Below, one piece after another: positions 44,101-52,476 of a stretch of DNA of 64,000 nucleotides. Each line of letters opens with the position of its first letter. Position 1 is the first letter of the stretch. The notes beneath the pieces are model-generated. The model was not told the DNA's origin. It was given only the letters and a program-made list of their open reading frames with translations, and made no database searches. Source of the DNA: Hawksworthiomyces lignivorus (lineage: Eukaryota; Ascomycota; Sordariomycetes; Ophiostomatales; Ophiostomataceae); assembly GCA_002917075.1 (NCBI GenBank), contig NTMA01000045.1, positions 186,001-250,000 on the forward strand. Direction: 5' to 3'. A program made the translations under genes and the position numbers.

Positions 44101-45305
44101 TGGGTAGAATCCAGATCTTCGGCAACATCGGCGTCCTTTACATGCTGGGTGTCTTGGATTTCTTGGGCATTTGCTTGGGTTTCATCGGCAAGATATGTTG
44201 TGAACCGTAACCACAGCTCTCGGATGTTCGGTAACGTCATCAACTTCTCTAGGTCTTCCCCATAGATCTCGCACTTCTTTCTTTTCTTGGTGCAGATGAG
44301 CCATATTCTGGAAAGCAGGGTCCAAGAAGACGTTTGCAGAGCATGAGCCGCAAGCAGGGCCAAGCCTGGCGCAAATGGTTGCTTCCAGTCTACCGCCTCC
44401 ATGCAGTACTTGAAGATGGATACTGCCTCGACAGGGTCCCTCAGCCTCAACTGGGCCTGGATCGCGCCAACAACAATATCGGCGTCTCCGTTCTCGAGGT
44501 CTATGTGCCCAAAAATCTGTATGATTCTCTGCGCATCTGCCTGTCTCTGGGACTTGGACAAGAAAAACAAGACTTTACGCGCAAGCTCGGCTCTTCCCTG
44601 TCTAGGTGGCAGTTTGTTGTACAGAGCCCATGCGTTGTCGTATGTGTCGTTGTTGACAGCGCTTGGATCAGATTGCAATAGATTCTCCAATTTCCGACGA
44701 AAGTCTGCTTCCTTAACTGTAGTACGCAATCCCGCGTCGGCTACAGTTGTGGCAGAAGACCTAATGTTGGTTCTGTACTCCAGCCGGCCATTGCCTCGGT
44801 CTGGAGTGCTAGCAAACGCATCCTCAGCCAGAGCGGCAGACGACATGGCCGCACTTACGCTCTGGGATGAGTCCACTGCCGAGGACACGAATAGTTGAGA
44901 GCTGTAGGGCCGCGTCGGCCTGTGGTCTGTGGCAACGGCTGCACCTGCCGATGAAGAAGGAGCTGCCGATCCGCTGCGACAGTCTAGCACGCCCGATGAG
45001 CGCTTCCGCATGAATGTCAGGGCCCCCTTGGGATACAAGAAGTCCAGCAAGAATGTGGAGGCATTCAGAGGCTCGGCTACGGCCGGATTAGGGGTGAACA
45101 TCTCCAGATAGCTGTCCGATAGGGGCCTGGCCGCAACCAGCTCCCGGCATGTTGAGGGCGGTCGATCGAGATTTGGCGCACCGTGCTGCCAAAATGCTGC
45201 GTTCAGCTTTCGGGTAGGCTTCTTTCCAGCTCGCGCTGCCTTGGGCAGCAGCCGCTGGAAGCCACCGGGCTCCAGACCAGCTGCTGTCCTCTCCAGCATC
45301 GACAT
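41166..45305 (-). CDS. Pentatricopeptide repeat protein, probably mitochondrial (CYA-5-like)
   Basis: A single-exon gene of 1379 residues. The start is taken at 45305; a second Met two codons later is an equally good start. The N-terminus is basic and low in acidic residues (GGFQRLLPKAARAGKKPTRK), as in a mitochondrial presequence. Helical repeat motifs fill the middle: VICWNIRLHAHVERGHYTDA, SYSFGTIMVLVGSRGD, APYTALWNTLLHHYAFRQDL, AATYGELLFALAQCRQPRRA and HYTLLMMAYIRARQPHRALQ. The spacing of about 35 residues defines PPR repeats, roughly residues 470-850. The C-terminal third has low-complexity inserts (Gln/Glu near 1050, Ser/Asn near 1235). The domain arrangement resembles the Neurospora CYA-5 group, which acts on cox1 mRNA. 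The specific RNA target is inference. Confidence 0.85.
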   Translation of the reverse strand: MSMLERTAAGLEPGGFQRLLPKAARAGKKPTRKLNAAFWQHGAPNLDRPPSTCRELVAARPLSDSYLEMFTPNPAVAEPLNASTFLLDFLYPKGALTFMRKRSSGVLDCRSGSAAPSSSAGAAVATDHRPTRPYSSQLFVSSAVDSSQSVSAAMSSAALAEDAFASTPDRGNGRLEYRTNIRSSATTVADAGLRTTVKEADFRRKLENLLQSDPSAVNNDTYDNAWALYNKLPPRQGRAELARKVLFFLSKSQRQADAQRIIQIFGHIDLENGDADIVVGAIQAQLRLRDPVEAVSIFKYCMEAVDWKQPFAPGLALLAAHALQTSSWTLLSRIWLICTKKRKKCEIYGEDLEKLMTLPNIRELWLRFTTYLADETQANAQEIQDTQHVKDADVAEDLDSTHFSQLSEGQQVRETLQSFHRVFLEMLLKHLDSLDTYPFVQQLKHPRIYEKFVQIAIQRKQNHLAAQAYSEYRLLPDFRPRPSTLMSLIRDVYYPDDVRGMEDVLKDWYSQNWYLNTWCYQKYLAFYAARGDVTTVYRLWNEYTKTYPRVIETGEDTFAHLLQVHAVRGDLAGVEQVFGEISSKYGVEPNVICWNIRLHAHVERGHYTDAIRVFEDLCAAVRPDSYSFGTIMVLVGSRGDVAMVLDLRRLARQCGVRETEAMVDPIIEALCQNDRFASAERLCMRTTRAGKVIGAPYTALWNTLLHHYAFRQDLPAVNRVLKNMTRLGVTYNAATYGELLFALAQCRQPRRAVELLRAAQEDGLFRPTAHHYTLLMMAYIRARQPHRALQVNRLMHHMGFQRSSQQVQLVIKAFSQWQEFPSSAAATSTAAAATGSAAGGGDTASSSLPTEAEAAALERARRRELFAKALREFSRSLQDAEKEAGSAPQAARTQTFGREAARMRLGATRRFTFIIFMLVQARDFAGVDEIVQLYRSTVAPGCNGTAAAVGDANQDEPGLPLKMCNALILSDYYEGRFDRVKETWRYVLERTKEIARPETLQETRLEALLSRYSKEKPEEEQQQASEQPQAQEQPQLQTLEQQAQSYTTVEDNANSRPQVLAKLRYGLVDPLKTMQRLYAAEGDADGLVHLVEEDVLSNGFLLDSKNWNHYVQNLARLGRTREAFAVCERELMGRWSGFTVLRMRQRRKDASDVAAEAAAADRDIQDLAELSGLFLSEEDGDGFDTEKKSNQNAATSGNKNEGGAGACGSATAEQFDEDESASGDSRFAFAGHHGPSNTNSSARLSRAQQLRESAPRFARPMAYTFMVLAKAYLELEQAAPWSSAAEREFHELAVACPKAVHAIRTMVRMESRLERRVFGNADSNAVGADLGLDPNVNSNQRVAGRPAATEEEASRGVDGSPMFWEKQPQHSTSQQEASV

Positions 45306-46281
45306 GAGGTGCCGGGATTCGCGCTGTAAGCAACGGGTGAGGGTCGACGGTTTATGGTAGCATCATAAGACTAAGATCCAACTGCGCATACAAAGTAAGC
45401 CAAATATTCGGAACTAGGATGGCTGAAGAACAGAGCAAAAAGCTCTAACAGTCGGAAATGGAGAAGGGAGGAGGGGGGTTGGAAGTGCCTCTCTAAGTTG
45501 AGATGCTCACCTATAAGCAAACAAAACGGATGTCGTCAATGGTAGAGTGGACGATAGTAGGATGTATCCAATTCTCTGGCTCTTGAGATTATGGAACAGA
45601 AGAATCAAACCAATTAGACCAAGCTCTTCTGGTGTTGACGACAAGGTCTCTCTATGGCTTTTATTACTACTTTATTATTATTCTCTTTTTTTTTTCTTCG
45701 TCTGCTATAGAGTGGTCCGATTTCTCGTTATCGCAAGAGACAGGGAAGGGGCGATAGCTTTGCAGCAGGTACCCGGGGCGGCCAAAGAATGTTCCGTAAC
45801 TTTCCGTTTTTGAGCTGTAGCATTCCTCAGTGGCCTGGACCCGCTGTAATTGGAAGGTGCAACTTGCGCACACAAACTGCCACGCTGGGAAAATCCTGGA
45901 ATGGTGGGGCAGGAGCGACCGCCAGCGAAAAATGATGCCAGCAAGAATATGTCAATATCCCACATACACACATACATTAAAACGGACGACCCCACACGAC
46001 TTCTGATAGAGAGACACCATAGCCAGACATCAAAGTACGCTCACGACCAACACGGCTACAGTTGTGCAGCTCTCTCTTGGTCGACGGTCAGGAGCTCTGC
46101 TTAAACAATCTGGCCTTGGAATTGTGCGGCAGCGAGAGCACCGGCGAATCCCTGCCCCACGTTGTCTGTGCAGGTTGAGAGCCGCTCGAGAAGAGCTCTC
46201 ACGAGGGGACATAAAGAGACAGGAAACAGGAATTAGGACAGACAGATAGTAGTGAGAGAGAAGAAGAAGAAGAAGAAGGCG
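45306..46281. other. Divergent spacer between the PPR gene and the SRP68 exon
   Basis: Noncoding DNA with both promoters and no supportable gene. A T-run lies at 45685-45695. The leader before the ATG at 46282 is GA-rich (AGAAGAAGAAGAAG at about 46259-46277). Confidence 0.6.
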
Positions 46282-46482
46282 ATGGACATCACACGGTTCG
46301 TCGTCTCGTCGCGGGACAAGGCGCTCCTATACGGCGACTATAGCACCTACCGGACACAGCTGGCGCACCGCCTGCTGACGATCCGCAAGAAGCTGCGGGT
46401 GGCCACCCGGCACCGGGGCAAGTACAACCACAGCGCGACCAGCAGCGTCACGGCCGAGCAGGTGGCCGAGGACAGCAAGTGA
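46282..46482 (+). pseudogene. Orphan first exon of SRP68 (signal recognition particle subunit)
   Basis: The 66 codons from the ATG at 46282 match the N-terminus of fungal SRP68, the signal recognition particle subunit that binds 7S RNA with SRP72. The motifs are MDITRFVVSSRDKALLYGDY, YRTQLAHRLLTIRKKL and RHRGKYNH, then TAEQVAEDSK. The exon is GC-rich with normal codon bias and ends in a good donor (AA|GTGAGT, intron from 46479). However, the remaining 530 or so residues are absent. Downstream are a 26-base A run (46518-46543), purine-rich DNA, AT-rich sequence and then the unrelated ornithine carrier at 47364. Either a rearrangement or misassembly has separated exon 1 from the rest, or the gene is broken. 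If unspliced, translation stops at the TGA at 46480-46482. Confidence 0.68.
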
Positions 46483-47363
46483 GTCTCTCTCTTTCACTCT
46501 GTCACTCTCAGCCCCTTAAAAAAAAAAAAAAAAAAAAAAAAAAGAAAGAAAAAAAGAAAAGATCTCTGCGATACTAGAAGTTGGCACTTTTGAATTCTTT
46601 CTTTTCTTGACGTTTCATGTACAGCCAACTTGGCAACGTTGTCTTGGATCTGTGCATCTTGCTCCCTGTCAAGTCTGGGCAAAATACGTGACCATCTCTG
46701 GTCTGTCGTTCGGGAGTCGGAACGTGAGGCAGTTTTCGTTAGCTGCATCACATATATACTCTTCCCGACCGCCAACTTTTTTTTTCTCTACATTTTTTCG
46801 GTTAACTACCGCTTTCCTCATCTTTTTCGTCTTTCTCCTTCTTCGTCTCTCTCTTCTTCTCCCTGTCTATCCCTTCCTCGTTCGTTAGAAACGGGTAGGG
46901 CAAAATCAGACAAGGAGACTCGGTCCAACAGCTGCATGCTGCTGCAGCAACAAAGAGGACTTCTAGCAAGAGTGCATTGGATGTTGGATTCTGCCAGCTG
47001 ACAAGCTGCCCCCCCGAGTCCGACAGCCTGCAAACGAGTATAGTCAGAGCAACTACCAGACGAGGACACACACAACCACGACCAGCAAGCAAAATCTGCT
47101 GAACGAGGCGCATCGTCCCGCGCCTTACACACCTCAAAAGCCGCTTGCTTCGTCCAACAGGGTCGCCCGCCCTCGTGGCGGGGGGGCGTGGCCTGTCTGG
47201 TTTATTGTCACTTGAAGAACATCTTCTACTGCTGGCACATTGTCAAAGCATAATTCTCTGGTCTCTGGCATTGCGTCTACGTCTTGTTAGCCTATTTGAC
47301 GGACTCTTGCTGTCCTAAAGTTCTAGTCGAATCTACGACGCCGTTTTCAGTCAAGCACATATC
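46483..47363. other. Spacer after the orphan SRP68 exon, before the ornithine carrier
   Basis: It begins with an intron-like CT-rich stretch, then 26 consecutive A (46518-46543) and GA-rich DNA. I looked for the remaining SRP68 exons in all plus-strand frames and saw none. The last few hundred bases must hold the promoter of the carrier gene. Confidence 0.6.
46518..46543. repeat. 26-base poly(A) run
   Basis: An uninterrupted run of 26 A, followed by A-rich DNA with G interruptions, directly after the donor of the orphan SRP68 exon. It could be a simple repeat or a junction where assembly is unreliable. Confidence 0.9.
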
Positions 47364-48635
47364 ATGGCTGCTACGGATATCAAAGCTGCGCCGCCAGCTC
47401 TCGCCGCCGATTCGTCCCCGTCTCCGCCTGTCCTGGCTGTCCAGTCTCGTGCCGCCGTCATGGAGGCCACCGAGGACATTCTCTATGGATCGGTAAGGCT
47501 CTTTTAAAGATCTCTCTCTCTCTCTTGGATGTGCTGCGGCGTGTTGGCCGTCTCTTTCTTTCTCTTGTCTATTTTCTTCTTCTAACATGTCCCACAGATC
47601 GCCGGCATTGCTGGAAAATACGTCGAGTATCCCTTCGACACCGTCAAGGTGCGCCTTCAGGCGCAGCCCAACCGCGGCGCCCTGCGCTACCAGGGCCCCC
47701 TCGACTGCTTCCGCCAGTCCATCCGCCAGGACGGCCTCCTGGGCCTGTACCGCGGCATCAGCGCGCCGCTGCTGGGCGCCGCGCTCGAGACCGGCAGCCT
47801 GTTTTTGTTTGAGCGCCTCGGCCGCGAGACGCTCGTCTGGACCGGCGCCGCCGCGCAGGGCGCCCCCCTCACGCTGCCGGCGCTCTACTTCACCGGCGCC
47901 TTCTCGGGCGTCTTTACCTCGTTCCTGCTGACGCCCATTGAGCTGGTCAAGTGCAAGATCCAGGTGCCCGGCGGCGAGAGCGGCGGCACAGCAGGAGGTG
48001 GTGCGGCGGCCGCGGCGGCCGCGGGCCCCGCCAAGACGGTCTACCGCCGCCCGCTGGCCGTCATCCGCGAGGTGTACCGCCACGACGGCCTGCGCGGCTT
48101 CTGGCACGGCCAGCTGGGCACCCTGATCCGCGAGGCCGGCGGGTCGGCCGCCTGGTTCGGCGGCAAGGAGACCACGTCGCGCCTGTTCCGCGACTACAAC
48201 GTGCGCGCCGCCGTGGCGAAGCAGCAGCAGCAGCACAGCAGCGGCCTGTCCTCCTCCTCCTCCGACCACGCCGCCCTCCTGGCTCGCCTGCGCAGCGACC
48301 CCCTGCCGCTGTGGCAGCAGGCCGTCGCCGGCGCCTCCGCCGGCATGTCCTACAACTTTCTCTTCTTCCCCGCCGACACGGTCAAGTCGCGCATGCAGAC
48401 CGCGCCGCTCGTGGCCACGGCCTGCAGCGTTGGCGGGTCCGTCGGCGCCGGCGCCGCTGGCGCCGCTGTCGCCGCTCGGCGCACCTTTTGGGAGGAGACG
48501 CGGGCGCTGTGGAAGGAGGCAGGGCTGCGCGGGTTCTACCGCGGGTGCGGCATCACCGTGGCGCGGTCGGCCCCCAGCTCGGCCTTCATCTTCATGGTGT
48601 TCGATGGGCTCAAGACGCACCTGCCGCTGGCGTGA
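47364..48635 (+). CDS. arg-13: Mitochondrial ornithine carrier (ARG-13/ORT1 type)
   Basis: A mitochondrial carrier family protein that exchanges ornithine (and related basic amino acids) across the inner membrane, linking mitochondrial ornithine synthesis with cytosolic arginine synthesis. I infer two exons, 47364-47492 and 47598-48635, giving 388 aa. The three carrier signatures are visible: PFDTVK at about residue 58, PIELVK at about 156 and PADTVK at about 301. The arg-13-type N-terminal segment [20 protein letters not shown] and [20 protein letters not shown] support ornithine specificity. The protein is longer than the usual 300-330 residues because of low-complexity inserts: Gly/Ala-rich around residue 170, Gln/Ser-rich around 250 and Gly/Ala-rich around 325. 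These fall in matrix loops. Substrate specificity is inferred from the best-matching family. Confidence 0.88.
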
Positions 48636-48984
48636 GAGAAGAAGGCGAGGAAAGGCGGCGCGGAAAATTGGCGGCAAACATAAAAGGAAAGACAGTAGAG
48701 AATAGAGCCTTAAAAATAAATGTGGAAAATACATGGTGCTGGCGCCGTCTATGCTACAAATGCAGAACAACAGCAGTCCGTATCTCACAAGACTCAAAGA
48801 TATTTTATTGTTCCGTATTCTGTACCCCGTAACCTGTACTCCAAGTTCTACCCAGTGCCAAAAATTGCCCACACTCTGGTGTATATAAAGATGACGCTTG
48901 TAACAAGAGACGAGCGCTCTCCATATATTTATTATGTGACTATATGAGTCGTGGCTTCGAAGCTATAATGAATGATCAAAGTAT
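48636..48984. other. Convergent 3' spacer between the carrier and HET genes
   Basis: AT-rich noncoding DNA with no gene. A loose repeat of CCGTA/GTACTCC strings is seen at about 48814-48845. Confidence 0.6.
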
Positions 48985-51129
48985 TTAGTAATAGCCAATA
49001 TCTGAAGGCGTCGGCTGGCTTGTTCTTGAGTATCCCAAAGTTCTTGGAGATACTTCTGTAAGATTTTGAGAGGTGCTGCTCGTCCTGCAGACGTTAAACA
49101 CAGTTCTAAACGGCGAGGGAAGAGCGCGGTGTTTCCCTAACCTCTGGGCTTCACTTGGTCTCAAAATGCCAATGTTTTGAAGACAAGCTTTGTCCTCGTC
49201 TTCAGTTGCACAAATATACACGAGTGGAGTTTCCGCATGTTCCGGTTGCCCTTCAATAAGGAACGGCTGCATTTCTCTTGGAAATTTGACGGCTTCGCAT
49301 ATAGCTATTGGATCGAGTGTCGGCACCAGAACGTGTAAAATGGCTCTAGGGCCAACTCTTGGGCGCACTTCTTTGACCAAAAACGCACAAAGTTCGTCGA
49401 GATCCGTTTTATGCCCAAGATATCTTGGCCCAAGATACTTCCACCAGTGACGATTGTCAAACTCAAGATGCCATAGTGTATTCACATTGAAAACAACAAA
49501 ATAGTCTGCAACATCGATCCCGGTGTAATCTTCAATCCTCGCTTTAATATGAGAATGAAGATACTCTGGAACAGACTTTCTAAGCGCGATGCATAACTCC
49601 TGGATTTTTTCAACGCTTCTGGACAAGTTGTCCACTGTTGCAGAATCGACAGCTAGTTGCATAATCAGGTTAGTAGCTAAAGAATCCGAATAAATAGCAA
49701 GCTGTCCGGATATGTCTGGCCGATGATAACTCATAAGATCGGGGATGTCGGGGATAGACCTTGGAAAGATATTTATTGTTTCTAACCATGAACTCAGCCG
49801 TGGAAAATATAAAGAAAGCGATTTTGCTTCTTCGCGACTAGATGAAATCCTCAGAAAGTTATGGTTGCATCCAAAATATAGATCAACTGCGAGGTCGTCA
49901 TCAGACAGCAGCTGCTTTAAGTGGCCACCCTCACCATGGTCCTCCACAAGAGATAGAAGTTGACCGGGGGCACAAAACTGACATTGTATTATACTATATG
50001 TGAGAGAGCAGACTCTGCCTTGGTCCCATTCGTCCAAGTACTGTCGCCCAAGAATTCGGAACAGTGACATCCTGGCCAGCTGATTCACAGGAAGGCAGAG
50101 CTCTTGAAAGGTGACGCCACGGAGATAGAAAGAAGTATCTAAAATTTTACCGCATAGCAGGAAACTTGCAGTATCACCGAACACTATCGTCTCAGTCTTC
50201 ATGTATGAGGGATAGAATTGACTTGAGTCGCAGGCATCCTGTGACATGCCAAGTAAAGCATAGACTTTGTCTTTTTTATCGGTAGCTTCGCTTTCGGCAA
50301 ACTTAATAAGAAGGTCGTGTAAATGTCGGTTTGAAGACCACCACGTATTGTTTCGAAGTCGTGGCATAATATCGAGGACTGCTTGCGTACTTTCATCGAC
50401 GTCGAGCTCCCAGAAGGATGGCATTAAAGCAAACGTTCGCGCCGGGCACGAGAGAGAACCGCACACAACCCGAGCGCTCTTTGCCAGGGCTACTTCCTGA
50501 AGAATCCAAACTCTCTTAAACCACTGTCTTTTTAGGAGCCCCATCAAAGTTTGGCCAAGCCTCGAATATACTTGCGGGCTAAAGCATTCGCGTCGCTGAA
50601 GAAAAAAGCTATAACAAAGATCTTTCCATGTTCCCCTTTTCCCCAAAAGCTGGGCTTGAATAGCTTTGTGGTCAATCCAAGCAATTATCGCCATGAAATC
50701 TTCTATGTTCTCGTCACTCGCGCCCAGCCAGATGCACACTTCTTCGGCATTCTTGAAAATGTCTCCCATCTGCCTTACTTGGTGGCCCTTCTCCCTGTTG
50801 TTTTCTTGATTAATACATATTTTATCAACCCAGAGAAGCACATCCCTATCGTGACGTCGAATATTCTGTAGAGCTAAAGCCAAGTTCTCCGCAACCTGGA
50901 ATTCGTGATTGTCTACAAAAACACGAGGGAGACAAGAGTGGCGTGTCGAAATTTGGTTGATTTCGTTCCATGTATATGACAATGCGCTATATGCAGGCCA
51001 GTTCTCTGCGCCTGGTAGTGACTCTAAGAGCTCGCAAGCGATATCATCAAGAAGATCGGCCTTCTTGACGCACAAGATGCGGATAGAATTTCTCTCAGCG
51101 TCGAGCTCTGAATATTGAAATGTAGACAT
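48985..51129 (-). CDS. HET-domain (heterokaryon incompatibility) protein
   Basis: A single-exon gene of 714 residues. The HET domain (PF06985 type) spans about residues 45-190 and shows its three conserved blocks: YSALSYTWNE, ENLALALQNIR and LLWVDKICINQENNREKGHQ, followed by RQMGDIFKNAEEVCIWLGAS. HET domains act in self/non-self recognition during hyphal fusion and can trigger cell death. They are distantly related to TIR-like domains. The C-terminal 520 residues have no motif I recognise and probably serve as partner or regulatory region. Codons end in A/T far more often than in the neighbouring core genes, and the flanking DNA is also AT-rich. This fits the accessory, fast-evolving behaviour usual for HET genes. 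No partner gene (STAND/NLR, HeLo) is adjacent. Confidence 0.92.
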   Translation of the reverse strand: MSTFQYSELDAERNSIRILCVKKADLLDDIACELLESLPGAENWPAYSALSYTWNEINQISTRHSCLPRVFVDNHEFQVAENLALALQNIRRHDRDVLLWVDKICINQENNREKGHQVRQMGDIFKNAEEVCIWLGASDENIEDFMAIIAWIDHKAIQAQLLGKRGTWKDLCYSFFLQRRECFSPQVYSRLGQTLMGLLKRQWFKRVWILQEVALAKSARVVCGSLSCPARTFALMPSFWELDVDESTQAVLDIMPRLRNNTWWSSNRHLHDLLIKFAESEATDKKDKVYALLGMSQDACDSSQFYPSYMKTETIVFGDTASFLLCGKILDTSFYLRGVTFQELCLPVNQLARMSLFRILGRQYLDEWDQGRVCSLTYSIIQCQFCAPGQLLSLVEDHGEGGHLKQLLSDDDLAVDLYFGCNHNFLRISSSREEAKSLSLYFPRLSSWLETINIFPRSIPDIPDLMSYHRPDISGQLAIYSDSLATNLIMQLAVDSATVDNLSRSVEKIQELCIALRKSVPEYLHSHIKARIEDYTGIDVADYFVVFNVNTLWHLEFDNRHWWKYLGPRYLGHKTDLDELCAFLVKEVRPRVGPRAILHVLVPTLDPIAICEAVKFPREMQPFLIEGQPEHAETPLVYICATEDEDKACLQNIGILRPSEAQRLGKHRALPSPFRTVFNVCRTSSTSQNLTEVSPRTLGYSRTSQPTPSDIGYY

Positions 51130-51742
51130 TGTAGTTACGCTTATGGGCGAGGAAATTGATTAAGCCTCCAACTGCAATGTGCTAAGCAAAGGCCTGGTGA
51201 TGGTAAAAATGGACGGCATGTCGTTTTATGCCCGATGCTCTTCAATTTCACGGCCCGATGAAGGTCAACTGAAATGCCAAGGGGTTGCATCCGGGCGTCC
51301 AAAGCTTTTGCGACAAGGCATCCTCTGCAAGGCAAAACCGCAAAACCTCTTGGAGATTATTGGCTAAGGAATCTAACGAGGCTTCAAGAAATGCGGTTGC
51401 CTATTTGCAGTGGCTGCTCTATTGAATTACCATGAATAAGTCGTGTACTCCTCAAGATTTGCAGTGAGCACTGGATGGAATTCACTTGAGGGCTTTTTTT
51501 GCACAAACTATGTGATCTTATTATACTTGCTTCTCAATTCGCCCCTGTCCAAGGATATTCTTCGTGTCTCTGCATGAGAAATATAAAAGACTAATACAAT
51601 CACCTAAAAGACAAAAGGAAAAGAGGAAAAAAAAAAAAATAAGATAAAGAAGCGTTGCGGCCGAAATTCTCCTGCGAGTTGGCAAATTTCGTGTGCTTTG
51701 CCCGATTCTCTCCAGCCGCCCTTTTTTTGATGGCAGAGAGAC
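51130..51742. other. Spacer between the HET gene promoter and the TspO gene 3' end
   Basis: AT-rich DNA without a supportable gene. It should contain the HET promoter (minus strand) and the TspO 3' untranslated region, with a T/A-rich end near 51600-51650. Confidence 0.55.
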
Positions 51743-52476
51743 CTATTCCTTCTTCTTCTCTTCGGCCTTGGACGGCGCCCCGCCGATGCGCCACCCGTTG
51801 AGGTAGCCGGCGCCCACGCTGAGGTAGGTGGTGAAGCCGAGCCAGGCCACGTACGGCAGCAGCACCAGGCCGCCGACGCGGACGCCGCTGTCTTCCGACC
51901 GCAGCCAGCGCGCCGCCAGGTACGCGTTGATGCCGAGCAGGGCGGCGGCGTCGGCGGCGGCGGCCACGGGCTGGCGCAGCGTGAAGAAGAGCGGCATCCA
52001 CGCCAGCGTCAGGCCCAGCTGCACCGTGTAGAGCCCGGCGCCGACGCCGCGGGCCGTGCGGGCGGCACTGCCGAGGCCGACCAGCTCTGCGGCGCTCGCG
52101 CCCACCGCCCGGTAGGCCGCGTAGCCGGCCAGACCGTACAGGACGCCCCAGATGGGCCCGAAGGCTGCCCGGGGCGGCCGCAGCGGCGGCTGCTGCAGGC
52201 TCTGGACGGCCGGGTCGCTGGGTTCGGCTAGGGGAGAGGCAGGTGTGTTAGTGTGGGATGATTTTAGCATAATTATCATTTCAACACATCTTTCTCGTCT
52301 TCCTTTGCACCCAGCAGAACCAATTCCTATCAATGGCTTCCGCTCGGATGGCTGGGTCACGTACGCCTTGTGGAGTACCCCACAGCCGCACCCAAGGTGA
52401 CGGGCAGCAGGATGGATGCCGCCGGATTGGCGAACACGGCATCCGGGAGAGCTAGGTGGTAGAAGACTGCAGTCAT
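51743..52476 (-). CDS. TspO/MBR family membrane protein (translocator protein)
   Basis: A 198-residue TspO/peripheral benzodiazepine receptor (TSPO) family protein in two inferred exons, 52476-52365 and 52227-51743. The intron has a GTACGT donor and a CTAAC branch point. TSPO proteins are five-helix membrane proteins that bind porphyrins and sterols. Eukaryotic members sit in the mitochondrial outer membrane or ER. Visible hallmarks are RAAFGPIWGVLYGLAGYAAY (helix 2 with the conserved Pro-x-Trp), TVQLGLTLAWMPLFF (helix 3), AALLGINAYLAARWL (helix 4) and VLLPYVAWLGFTTYLSVGAG (helix 5). Exon 1 encodes helix 1 (ASILLPVTLGAAVGY). The C-terminus is Lys/Glu-rich. The physiological role in fungi is unclear. 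Confidence 0.88.

Noticed and set aside
46483..47363. Searched for SRP68 exons 2 onward
   Set aside because: No frame gives SRP68-like helical sequence; what follows is A-rich, then AT-rich spacer.
47292..48872. 526-codon minus-strand open frame opposite the ornithine carrier
   Set aside because: Antisense shadow; the carrier signatures are on the plus strand and match intron phases.
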